A stretch of DNA of 64,000 nt, from contig PS015401.1 in NCBI GenBank assembly GCA_048213135.1, forward strand, positions 1-64,000, in the 5' to 3' direction. The DNA comes from Reclinomonas americana ATCC 50394. Its lineage: Eukaryota > Jakobida > Jakobea > Jakobida. Shown piece after piece: positions 54,900 through 64,000 of this stretch (position 1 is its first letter; the number at the start of each line of letters is the position of its first letter). Below the pieces are notes generated by a model. It saw only the letters and a program-made list of their open reading frames with translations, searched no databases and was not told where the DNA came from. The position numbers were made by a program, and so were the translations under genes.

Positions 54900-57812
54900 T
54901 CACTTTTTCTGCTTCTTCAGCGGCGGTCCAGTGTCCGCAGCTCCAGCACTGTTTTCACATGCACGAGCACCACACGTCAACGGTTGATGGAAACACAACA
55001 GAGATCACGACACGCAAGGCACGCAACGCTGGTCTCTTGCCACCGCCACCGAGCGCAAACGAAATCTTGGCCTTGCTACTGGAAACCGCACCTCCGGCAG
55101 CAGAGGCAGTAACAGCAGCAGCAGGAGGCTTGGGTGCGCCACCACTGTCGGCCACTCTCCGCTCATCGGGACCGGTGGCACCACTGATGGCGGCCGCTGC
55201 GGCCGCAGCAGCAGTAGCAGCCGCGGTGGATGCACCAAGTGACGACACCGCCGACGACGGCATGTACNNNNNNNNNNNNNNNNNNNNGATGAACCCGAGC
55301 CACCCAACACATCATGCTCCCAGTGTACGACAGCGGCGTCCACCGACGCCGTCATGGGATTGATGAGCGGGAGCATGAGACCGCCTTGGCCGGCGGGGAC
55401 ACTTGCACGCAGCAGACGGAGTTTCTCCGTCATTTCCTTCTTCAGCGCCTCGTACAGCTTGCTGGCCTGCACACGCATGATCGTGAGACACGTAAGGGGA
55501 AGTAGCGAGAGGCACTTATTTTTTGGCCTGCACCTTTTCCGTACGTCCACTGGTGACAGCCATCCAGTAATGCCGCAACAACTCGGAGCACATGCGAAAC
55601 ACCTTGTGCACAGTCTTCATGAACTTACGATCGGCCTCGTCGGTGGACTCTGCCGCAGCGGCTGCACGCTTGCCGAGACCAGCCAGTGCCTGCTCCTCTT
55701 GCGACTGTCGGTACAGCGCCGACAGCGACGACGCGCAACTTGCGGTGTGCAGCAGATTCGTGCGCAGCATCTGCGTGCGCTCGGCAGTGGAGCGCAGATG
55801 CACGCCCAGTCGCGTGCATGCCGCCAGGCAAGCCTGTCATCCGAATACACTAGTTGAGCAACACGCATGCACTCTGTCAAGAAATAAAGCGCGTACCTGT
55901 CGCGTCTGGAACCGCTTGGCTCGACTCTGTGCCAGCATGGGCGCAATGGTCGCCGAGTTGGAGACCACGGCCGAAGCAGACTTTTTTGGTGTCTGTGACG
56001 ACGATCCAGAGGCAGTGGTCGTTGTGGTCGTTGTCGACGATGATGCAGAGTCGTACGCACTGGAGCCACTGCCTTCGAAATACATGGAGGGGTTCTCGAT
56101 GTTGAGCACTTGGAAGCGTGCCGAGTCGTCGTGACGCACCAGGTCGTCGATCACCGGCGCCAGTTTGCTTCTGTGACCCAAGCGAAGAATTGAATGAGCA
56201 CCACACATCCTTCCTACTCGCGCGCACACACACACGACGACTCAACTGTTCCGGGTGCTTCTCCTCCTGATGGGCACTGTTGATGACCAGCGATGACGAA
56301 TGATTGTAGAGCGCAAACAACTCGGTAGTGAACTCGTCGGACGCTGCGGCCGAGCTGGCCGATGTGGCTTGCGAGCCGATTCCCATCATCTGCTCCTTGT
56401 TGAACTCGCCGCGAAGACCATATCCCTGCGAGAAGCAGAAAAGTGAGCTTGTATGTGTGGGTGTGCATCTTGAGTTGAAAGCAATCGCACCGGTCCAAGT
56501 GACTCCTCGCGCAGAATGTCAACACCCGGGCGCACCTCGCCCGGTTTGGCCTCCAGATGACGATCTGATGATCCACACACACACACATGTGAGTGTGCAG
56601 TCGTCGACGACAGACAGCAGACGCAAAACGCGTGGATGCCCAACGCAACGGTGCTTATCGGCTGTCGATTGCACGTGCGTGCCGCCGGCTTCGGAACGAG
56701 CACGCTTCGACAGTCGATCGAAATCCTCCACACTCAAGTTGTCGGGCAGGAACCAGAAAAAGTCGACCTTGAGGGCCGACTGCCAGAACTGTTGCTCGCT
56801 CATCTGCGCATGCATTCACACACGGTGGGGTGGGTGGGTGGCAGGACGATGAATATCAGGCGACCGACAATGACACACACCACCAGCGGTACTTTCTGCT
56901 CATAGTCCTTCTTCAACTGCGGCTTGCGGGCGAAAATGTGCTGAATGACCGCCGGGCTGATGGACAGGCGCTTCTGGATGATGGTGTTGGGCGTGCCCAC
57001 ACGAGCCGAGGTCACCACACCGTCGGGTCCCACAGTGACCGAGGACCCGGCGGTCGTTCTGGTGGTCGTGGTCGTTGTCGCTGCAGCCGACGACTGCCCC
57101 GATGACGACGACTGTGGCGCGACACCGCGCGCCTGATCGTGACTCTCCTGCGCCTCCACCATGCGCCAAAACTCGTCCTCAGTCATGGCCTGCGACGACA
57201 CCAGTTGCTCATGCATCTCCCGCAGCGACCGATCCGAAGCCAGACGATACGCTCGCACTCCCACAATGTCTTTCTTCTCCTTCTCCTTGTCAGCACTCGC
57301 AGCAGCAGACGACGACGGCGCTGTCGCTGCAGCCAAGGCCGGTGTCGGAGGATGCCGCTTCCGTCCGAGTCGAATGCTCTCCTTTAGTCGCTCCCGGTCG
57401 GCCAGCGTCAGAAACGCAATCACAAACGAAGGTCCGGCATTCAGCGTCATCTTCATGCGAAGATCCGAGTCCTTTTTCGCCACCGAGTGCGCTGCGCACA
57501 TGTCAAAAACAGAGAACAGAGTGAGACAAGTCAAACCTGCAATGGAATTCTCCAATGAGCGCGCACGCAACTGTTCAAATCCGCAAACAACACACGCGTG
57601 GAGTGCCCCGCCGGCGACAGCTTGTTCCCCATGGTGGCTGCAATGCGTGCAGCGGCGGCGCCCATGGCGCCCATGTCGTTCACCTCCACCTGCTCTCCAT
57701 TCGCGTGCACCAAGGCCGACTGCCGCACAAACGTCACATCGGCGTCTCGCACGACCAGCGCACCCTCGACCCCGTCACGCGTGCACGGCGCCGTGTCGAG
57801 AGCCTCGCTCAT
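54900..57812 (-). CDS. TFB1: TFIIH core subunit p62/Tfb1 (GTF2H1 homologue)
   Basis: Structural subunit of transcription/repair factor TFIIH. From ATG 57812 (MSEALDTAPCTRDGVEGAL) a PH-like N-terminal domain spans about 57812-57380 and includes MKMTLNAGPSFVIAFLTL. Two BSD domains follow: MTEDEFWRMVEAQ and SPAVIQHIFARKPQLKKDYE; MSEQQFWQSALKVDFFW and LSVEDFDRLSKRA. Then come VIDDLVRHDDSARFQVLNIE and the C-terminal helices MCSELLRHYWMAVTSGRTEK|ASKLYEALKKEMTEKLRLLR and MLPLINPMTASVDAAVVHWE. A 20-N gap (55268-55287) intervenes. Beyond it an Ala/Ser/Gly-rich exon leads to KISFALGGGGKRPA and, after an intron, a basic tail (PPLKKQKK) and stop at 54900-54902. Whether that tail belongs to Tfb1 or to a separate small gene is unresolved. 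Confidence 0.88.
55268..55287. other. Assembly gap (20 N placeholder)
   Basis: Lies between the recognised end of the Tfb1 C-terminal helices and the Ala/Ser-rich basic-tailed exons. The true size is unknown, so a stop and a new start could be hidden here. Confidence 0.95.
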
Positions 57813-57884
57813 CAAAGTGTGATTGATTGGATTCAATGTGCCAATCAGTCCGTCGACGCGGCGCTTCACACACAGCTCATCAGC

Positions 57885-60800
57885 ATGTCTGCGCCGGCGC
57901 CAGCGGGCTCCGTGGTGGCATCGGCGACTGCGGATGCGGGCGAGCGAGAGGGCGCGTCACCGGTGGCAGAGATGGCCGAGTTGAGCGTGACCGACACCTC
58001 GGTGGAGTCGGAGGAGGCAGGCGATGTGCTGAGTGGAGGCGGCGCAGCGTCGGCATCCGCTGCGTCGGTGCTGAGTCCGCTGGCGGCTGTGGTGGCTCCG
58101 CAGGTGCGTTTCCCGAACATGGCAAACAGGCAGAGCGTGAAAGACGAGCAGCGTGCTCCTTTTGTGTGCGAGTGAGTGGCGTGTCTCTGTGTGTCACATT
58201 CGTGGCGTGAGATCAAGTGCATGCATGCATGTGTGTGTATCTCACGTTGCTGGGGTCGTTGTGTTTTTTTGTTTGTGTGTCATGGGCATGTCCGTGTTGC
58301 GCTCTGTCTCCTGTGTGCTCTCTCTCTCTCTGTCGTCCTCGCTCCCTCTCTTGCTGTGTTCATGAGCATGCGGTTGCGATGTGGCCGTCTGTCGATAGAG
58401 GGGGCTATTTTCCGACGACGTATCCACGAATCTTCCTGATTGCCACAGCTGCCCGACGGTACTCGGATCTATCTGACGTCGTTTGCACATCCGGTGGTGA
58501 AGCGATCGCGTGGTGGTCCCGGCAGGGCGTCGGCCGCTGCTTCTGCTGCTGCTGCCGCAACTGCTGCTGCCCCTGCATCGTCATCATCACATGGAGCAGC
58601 AGACGAGGGATCATCTGCACCAGCATCGTCGTCGGGGGAGGGGGAGTTGCCGGTGAATGCACCATGCGACTGCACATTCAACATCATCAAGAAGAACATG
58701 ATGTCGGATGGGAGCGCGGTGGTGTACGTGCCGTCGCCGAACCGCGTGTCGACGTTTGGGTGGAGTCTGTCGCGCGACTCGTCGTTGCGATCTCGGCACA
58801 TTATTCAGTGGCTGTTTGAGAACCAGCATGTGGCGCGCCTGAAGGATCGGTGTCTGCGTGACCTGCTGGCACACATCAGCGCACGAGTCGGGAGCAAGAC
58901 GGTCTTCAACTTTGGCTTCTGCTGCAGCAACGGAGGGCAGCGCTCGGTGGCGTTCGCCGAGCGCATCAGGGCGGATCTGGAGGCACTCTTTGTGGGTCAG
59001 AATGTGCGTCTGCCTGTCGAACGTGCGTGTATGTGTGCAAGTCGTAGTGACAGTGCCGGCGCAACCAAACAGGTGCATGTGGTGTCGCGTCATCGTGATG
59101 TGTTCGAATACGAAAGACGGCAGAATGAGTCGTCGGGGAGCACACGCCCACGCGGCAAGTACATTTGGCAGTACGCGGAGCCAGTGGAGTACGAGGTGGG
59201 TATGGAGACAGCGGCGGCCGCGGCGGCGTCGACACAGTCATACACGCCGACCAACAGGGGCTCCAGCTCCACACCAACTTCAGCAGCAGCTGCATCAGCC
59301 GTGACCTCTCCCACGTCAGCATTGTCTCCCACCTCGACATCTAGTAGCCACTACAATCCACACTTGCCGGATCCATCATGGAGCCACCCGGCGTCTCCGC
59401 ACTGCCCGATATGGCACGACATGTCGGCCGCGGACTCGGCTGCGTTGGAGCGCGCCTTTGAGCAGAATCCGATTAACAGGAGTGCCACAGTCCAGCTGTC
59501 GNNNNNNNNNNNNNNNNNNNNNNNNNNNNNNNNNNNNNNNNNNNNNNNNNNNNNNNNNNNNNNNNNNNNNNNNNNNNNNNNNNNNNNNNNNNNNNNNNNN
59601 NNNNNNNNNNNNNNNNNNNNNNNNNNNNNNNNNNNNNNNNNNNNNNNNNNNNNNNNNNNNNNNNNNNNNNNNNNNNNNNNNNNNNNNNNNNNNNNNNNNN
59701 NNNNNNNNNNNNNNNNNNNNNNNNNNNNNNNNNNNNNNNNNNNNNNNNNNNNNNNNNNNGAGACGCACCTTGTAGGCACTGAAACTGCTCCAGCAGTGCG
59801 CCGTGTGCATCAGCTGTCCCAGCAACACGCGACATATTGTGCCATGTCGCGAGTCGTCAAACGCGTACAGCATCACGCCCGCGCTCTCAAACGAGTGTGC
59901 GATATCCGACGACGCAAAGACACCGCGCTCCACGTGCAGCACCGCTCGCCGTGTCGGATCAAATCGGAACAGTGGACGCACCACCAGCACCGCTTCGCCA
60001 CCCGTCTCCAATGTGACGTAACCCGTCGTGAAATCCACTCTACACATCTGTGTTGCCGTGTGCACAGGTGAGAATGCATCGCCACCAACACACATGCGCA
60101 CACACATTGCACTGCAGCCACGCGGACCTTTTCTTCGCCACTTGCTTGNNNNNNNNNNNNNNNNNNNNNNNNNNNNNNNNNNNNNNNNNNNNNNNNNNNN
60201 NNNNNNNNNNNNNNNNNNNNNNNNNNNNNNNNNNNNNNNNNNNNNNNNNNNNNNNNNNNNNNNNNNNNNNNNNNNNNNNNNNNNNNNNNNNNNNNNNNNN
60301 NNNNNNNNNNNNNNNNNNNNNNNNNNNNNNNNNNNNNNNNNNNNNNNNNNNNNNNNNNNNNNNNNNNNNNNNNNNNNNNNNNNNNNNNNNNNNNNNNNNN
60401 NNNNNNNNNNNNNNNNNNNNNNNNGTTGTGGTGAGACTTTTCTCTGCAGGCATGCTGCTCACCTCGTGGAGCAGCACGCGTCGGAGTCGCCACCGGCCAC
60501 GGCACTGAGAGCATACTACGAACAGTCGCTGGGAGTGCTGATGTACGACATGCCACGCATGCTCAAGGCCTACGACGCAAATGGCGTGTACCGGGTCTAC
60601 GACATTACGAACAGCTCTGTGTTGTACTTTGTACGAGTACCTTATGTGCCGGAGGTGGTGGATGCTTACCAATCGAGCGTCACTTACTATCGGTACGCGT
60701 GTCTCTCTCGCCAACCTGCGCGGTAATCCACATGGTCGCTGATATCCTCGCGTCGCAGACAACACGGTTACCGAACGGACATTGCCAAGCTCACGTGGTA

Positions 60801-61156
60801 CAAGTTGTCGCAGATCCGACGCAGCTTGCGTGAGGTACACCCCGATGTTTTATGCGTGCGTGTGTGGTTGGGGATGACGGTGCGCTGACTCTTGTGTGCT
60901 GCAGGCCATGGCGGTCGGCGAATTGCACGGCGTGTGTGTGGGCTGTGAACGCTCGCATCGCGAGCATGCGTTGCTCGGTCGGCCACTGGCGGAGGTGCTG
61001 GCCGTGGCAGAGGTTTGTCGGGGAGACTTCGTTCCCTTGCTTATATCGGCAACTCACTGATTGTTGGTGATGACGTAGGAGGGTGGCATTCTGCAAGCAC
61101 TCGAGGTTTCAATTGGGTCTCACGGGCAGCTGCAGGGCAGTGTGGAGTACACATAG
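57885..61156 (+). CDS. RapZ C-terminal-like domain plus WWE-like domain protein
   Basis: Starts 72 bases from the divergent Tfb1 start (MSAPAPAGSVVASATADAGE). Exon 1 (57885-58103) is acidic and Ala-rich. After a 345-base intron the second exon holds a RapZ C-terminal-like domain: RVSTFGWSLS, RSRHIIQWLFENQ, then VFNFGFCCSNGGQRSVAFAE (matching the family's GCTGGxHRSVxxAE), ADLEALFVGQN|VHVVSRHRDVF. The intron at 59004-59070 is exactly in phase. A WWE-like module follows: YIWQYAEPVEYEV, CPIWHDMSAADSAALERAFE. It continues on an inverted contig (59769-60047) with CRVDFTTGYVTLETGG. The C-terminal part (60450-61156: YDMPRMLKAYDANGVYRVYD, YRTDIAKLTWYKLSQIRRSL) is unrecognised; stop at 61154-61156. RapZ-C binds a small-molecule or RNA ligand in bacteria, and WWE binds (poly)ADP-ribose, so an ADP-ribose-linked role is possible but inferred. 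Confidence 0.72.
59502..59759. other. Assembly gap (258 N)
   Basis: Flanks the inverted WWE exon on the left. Confidence 0.99.
59769..60047 (-). CDS. Inverted exon of the RapZ-C/WWE gene
   Basis: A single complete 93-codon exon on the minus strand of a gap-flanked contig (59760-60148). The acceptor is ...caacacag at 60048-60050 and the donor gtgcgt at 59763-59768. It reads MCRVDFTTGYVTLETGGEAV, which completes the WWE-like module cut at 59501, then VLHVERGVFASSDIAHSFES, MLYAFDDSRHGTICRVLLGQ and HTAHCWSSFSAYK. Turning the contig round puts it in the right strand and order between 59501 and 60425. Confidence 0.7.
60149..60424. other. Assembly gap (276 N)
   Basis: Flanks the inverted WWE exon on the right. 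Confidence 0.99.
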
Positions 61157-61357
61157 CGCGCGTGTGTGGAGGCTAGTGCTTACTTTTTTGGGGGGTATAG
61201 ATTTATGTGTATCGAGTGGAATTTGTTGTTGGTGTGTGTGTGTGTGTGTGTGTGAGGAGGTTGAAGCGAAGAAGAATAAGTGTGGAGTGATGGCGGTTGT
61301 CACTCTTTCGTCTTCCGTCCTTTTTTTAAAAAATTGAAAGCGTTGTTTGTTGGGCAA
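61157..61357. other. Convergent 3' region with (GT)n
   Basis: About 200 bases between the stops of the RapZ-C/WWE gene and glycyl-tRNA synthetase. A (GT)12 run is near 61231-61254. No gene. Confidence 0.7.
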
Positions 61358-63157
61358 CTATGCGGGATACAGGGCGGCCCAGTTGCGCGAACGCACCACG
61401 GCCAGCAGTTCGTCTATCGTGATTCGCTTCTGGGTCATGGAGTCTCGCTCGCGCACAGTGACGCTATTGTCGGCGAGGCTCTCAAAATCGACGGTGACAC
61501 AGAACGGGGTGCCGATCTCATCTTGCCGCCGGTATCGCTTGCCAATCGATTGTGTCACGTCAAAGTCGGTGCGCACCACGTCGACCATGGACTGGAAGAG
61601 TGAATTCGACAGCTGCACCAGCGGCTGAGCCAGAGGAGCAGGCGACAGCAAGTGAGTGAGGCAGACGGTAACGAATCTCCACATCATTCACCCTGCTTTG
61701 CCAAACCTCTTTCTTGGAGAGCGGCAGCACGGCAAACTGGAACGGAGCGACCTCGGGGCGGAGGCAGAGTCGGATGCGACTGGTGCCGTCTTTGGAGGCC
61801 TCGACTTGGTCGACTCGGTACGCGTCCAGCAGAGTGGCGTACAGCAGCCTGCACGCATGTTTTGTCCTCGCTCAGTTCAACTACAGACGCAACTCGTGAC
61901 CGCTGCGACTCACCGATCGAGTCCAACCGCAGGTTCGATGCAGTGCGGATAGAACGGCTCACTAGTGGCACCGGAGCGGAAGCGCAGATCCTGACCCGAG
62001 TGCGTCGCGTGTGCCTTCAGATCGTAATCGGTGCGATTCGCAATGCCCCACAGTTCGCCCCATCCCCACGGGAACAAGAACTCAATGTCCGTGGTGCCCG
62101 CCGAGTAGTGCGCCACCTCCTGCACACAATCACATGCACGCGCACGTACGTGAGTGCGGTGACGCCTTGCCACCTTCTCTCGTGCAACGCAACTCCAGGG
62201 CCGAATTCTCGCATCCGGAAGCTCTCCGGCCGCAGGCCCACCACGTTCTTCAACCAATCCACACAGAACGTGATCCAATACCGATACCATGTGGGCGACG
62301 ACTCGGGCGCACAAAAGTACTCCATCTCCATCTGCTCAAACTCACGCGTGCGGAAGAGCAGGTGTCCCGGCGAGATCTCGTTGCGGAACGAGCGACCGGT
62401 CTGCGCCATGCCAAACGGCAGCTGCGGTCGCTCCGTCTGCACCAAGTCCGCAAAGTGTGTAAACATGCCTTGCGCCGTCTCCGGGCGCAGCGGCAGCACA
62501 TCACTCGAGTCCTCGGTGCAGCCGAAACGCGTCTCAAACAGCAAGTTGAACAGGCGTGGCGGAGACAACTGGCACTTGTTGGCCTTCGCATCGCCACACC
62601 CGCCGTGCAAGCCACGCGAGCGTGCAGCATCCACAAAGAACTCACGGAACTCGTCCAGCGAGAGACCGGCAATCTTCTTGCCGGCCTCGTCGCCCAGTTG
62701 CTCCTCCACCAGCTTGTCCGCACGCGATCGGCGACCGCATGTCTTGCACTCGACCAGTGGATCGGTAAAGTGCTCAATGTGGCCGGTTGCCTCCCACACT
62801 GCATGGGGCGGAAGTGAGACACGCAGCAGCAGCAGTGTCACATGCTTAAAGGAAAAGCACCCTTGCGCGACATCAAAATGCACGTCTCCACGCCAAACAC
62901 ATCGGGTCTGCGCTCCACAAAGTGTCGCCACCACAAGTCACGCAAGTTCTTCTTCATCTGCGTACCTGCGCGGTGTCTCGAGAGAGTCAGACGGGGCAGG
63001 GAGAGAGTGTGTGTGATGCGATGTATGCATGCTTGTGTGTACCCAGTGGGCCATAATCAATCAGGCTCTCCACGCCACCGTAGATGCTGCTGTTGGCCAT
63101 CACAAAGCCGCGGCGACGCAAGAGTCGTTCCACGGCTCCTGGTCCCTCGGCAGCCAT
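61358..63157 (-). CDS. GARS1: Glycyl-tRNA synthetase (eukaryotic/archaeal alpha2 type)
   Basis: Class II synthetase charging tRNA-Gly. The N-terminal catalytic start reads [20 protein letters not shown] and LIDYGPLG. Then come [36 protein letters not shown], and motif 2 [39 protein letters not shown] follows, then [20 protein letters not shown] of the anticodon-binding domain and [20 protein letters not shown]. The stop is at 61358-61360. Several short introns interrupt it. The proposed start at 63157 ([13 protein letters not shown]) lies just after an acceptor-like cag, so an upstream exon encoding a targeting peptide or WHEP domain may be missing. No WHEP domain was seen. Eukaryotes often make cytosolic and mitochondrial forms from one gene. 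Confidence 0.94.
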
Positions 63158-63595
63158 CTTATCGTCGCCCTGCGCGCACACAAAGCACATCACTGATTAC
63201 AGGCATGCATAACTCACTCGCGCTGTGTTCTCTCTACCACTGAAGCTGCGGGTAATGAGGTCGACCATCGCGCAGTGACAGGTGGCGAGAACAGTAAGCG
63301 CCCGCCACGGCGTGCAAGCAGCAGCATTAATTCGTCGAGACCAAGAGGACAGGACTGATTTCAGCGTTTTTGTGTTTACTACTCTCTCACTCTCACTCTC
63401 ACTCTCACTCTCTCGCTCGTTTTCCTCATTCTTGTTGGTTATTCGACAATCACCGGCAAAAACAGTCATCCACTCCACACATACACACATGCAGACTCGC
63501 CTCACCCACATAGAACCAGATATACAAAATCACACACGATGCAGCTGGATAGACGCCTGCTAAGTGCCGACAAGTGCGCAACGTGGTGCCAACTA
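63158..63595. other. Intergenic region between cullin stop and glycyl-tRNA synthetase
   Basis: About 440 bases with a CTCTCA-type microsatellite at about 63381-63418. An ATG at 63268-63270 on the minus strand (MVDLITRSFS) might begin an upstream GlyRS exon, but I could not join it in phase with the acceptor at 63170. Confidence 0.5.
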
Positions 63596-64000
63596 TTATG
63601 CGACGTAATGGTAGAGACTCGAATCTGTGACGAGCGGGCACGCAGTCAGCAAAAAAAGAGGAGAACCCGCACACAAGCGCACACACACGCACCAGAGTCA
63701 TCACGCCGCAGGAACTCGCGCAGAATGAGATCCTCGATACGAGTCTTGACTTGGCGCGGCTGTGGCCTGAACAGGTTGAGCTGTTGCAGGGTCTCCGCCA
63801 CCAGCGCCTGATGAGAGAGCGTTCGTCGGGCCTTCATCACACGCACAATGCAGGCGTCAATCATGTAGCGCCGCTCCTGCTCACGCTCCTCCGGCTGACC
63901 GCCAGGCCCAGCCTTCTTCACCGTGATCTTCGGCAGCGGGATGCTGATCTTCAGTCGCTTGGTCTCGAACGCCTCGTTGAATACAACAGTCTCCTCCGCG
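63596..64000 (-). CDS. Cullin C-terminus (neddylation domain), continues past the window
   Basis: Scaffold subunit of cullin-RING ubiquitin ligases. At the window edge the minus strand reads VVFNEAFETKRLKISIPLPK, then a Gly/Glu linker and the Nedd8-acceptor winged helix RRYMIDACIVRVMKARRTLS, where the Lys of IVRVMK is the neddylation site. HQALVAETLQQLNLFRPQPR and IEDLILREFLRRDDS follow. Removing one intron (gtgcgtg...cacag) gives the conserved ending SSLYHYVA and TAA at 63596-63598. The ISIPLPK strand resembles CUL1 more than CUL3, but the fragment is too short to assign a paralogue. Roughly the first 600 residues lie outside. Confidence 0.93.

Noticed and set aside
59769-60047. PARP catalytic domain resembling plant RCD1/SRO
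   Set aside because: GVFASSDIAHSF...CRVLLGQL looks somewhat like the second half of that fold, but the first half with its His-Gly motif has no room between it and the WWE-like part.
63700-63900. WHEP or other extension of glycyl-tRNA synthetase
   Set aside because: IVRVMKARRTLSHQALVAE is the cullin neddylation domain, with its own in-phase last exon and stop.

Overview
This is a gene-dense piece of a nuclear genome from a GC-rich eukaryotic microbe. The evidence is eukaryotic protein families (TFIIH subunit, cullin, glycyl-tRNA synthetase, VIT/vWA proteins), spliceosomal GT-AG introns mostly about 55-150 bp long, predicted mitochondrial presequences, and a Pol III tRNA-Ser. I cannot place it more closely than a free-living protist; nothing looks bacterial. 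The window is scaffolded with 18 runs of N. Several small contigs lying between N runs carry exons on the wrong strand for their gene.

Layout: 0.1-5.9 kb, mitochondrial pyruvate carboxylase (-), with one contig inverted. 6.3-7.6 kb, secreted Cys-rich repeat protein (+). 8.2-8.7 kb, an orphan Pro/Ser-rich piece. 9.5-10.5 kb, SprT-like metalloprotease (+, 5' end missing). 10.6-11.3 kb, Rrg7/Mrr-like nuclease-fold protein (-). 11.7-19.9 kb, giant fibronectin-III single-pass membrane protein (-). 20.2-24.6 and 25.0-29.4 kb, two divergently transcribed VIT-vWA proteins. 29.4-33.7 kb, leukotriene-A4-hydrolase-like M1 aminopeptidase with an Ala-rich repeat extension (+). 33.8-38.8 kb, aldehyde dehydrogenase (-) with very repetitive introns. 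38.9-40.9 kb, mitochondrial MscS-like channel (+). 41.0-42.4 and 44.5-45.4 kb, two coiled-coil proteins (-), with a truncated LINE-like reverse transcriptase between them. 46.1 kb, tRNA-Ser(UGA).

47.4-54.8 kb holds an unidentified Ser-rich protein (+) whose 3' half sits in inverted contigs, one of which is present twice. Then come TFIIH p62/Tfb1 (-, 54.9-57.8), a RapZ-C-like plus WWE-like protein (+, 57.9-61.2), glycyl-tRNA synthetase (-, 61.4-63.2) and the C-terminus of a cullin (-, 63.6 to the window edge).

Many neighbours are convergent with about 50 bp between stops, or divergent with 58-72 bp between starts, so the genome is compact. The genes do not form one pathway. The best leads are the RapZ-C/WWE architecture, an 8-nt microexon in the MscS gene, the ATGA overlap or in-phase fusion between the second VIT-vWA gene and the M1 peptidase, a probable GC-AG intron, and the systematic mis-orientation of small contigs. 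No CRISPR array, operon or riboswitch was seen.
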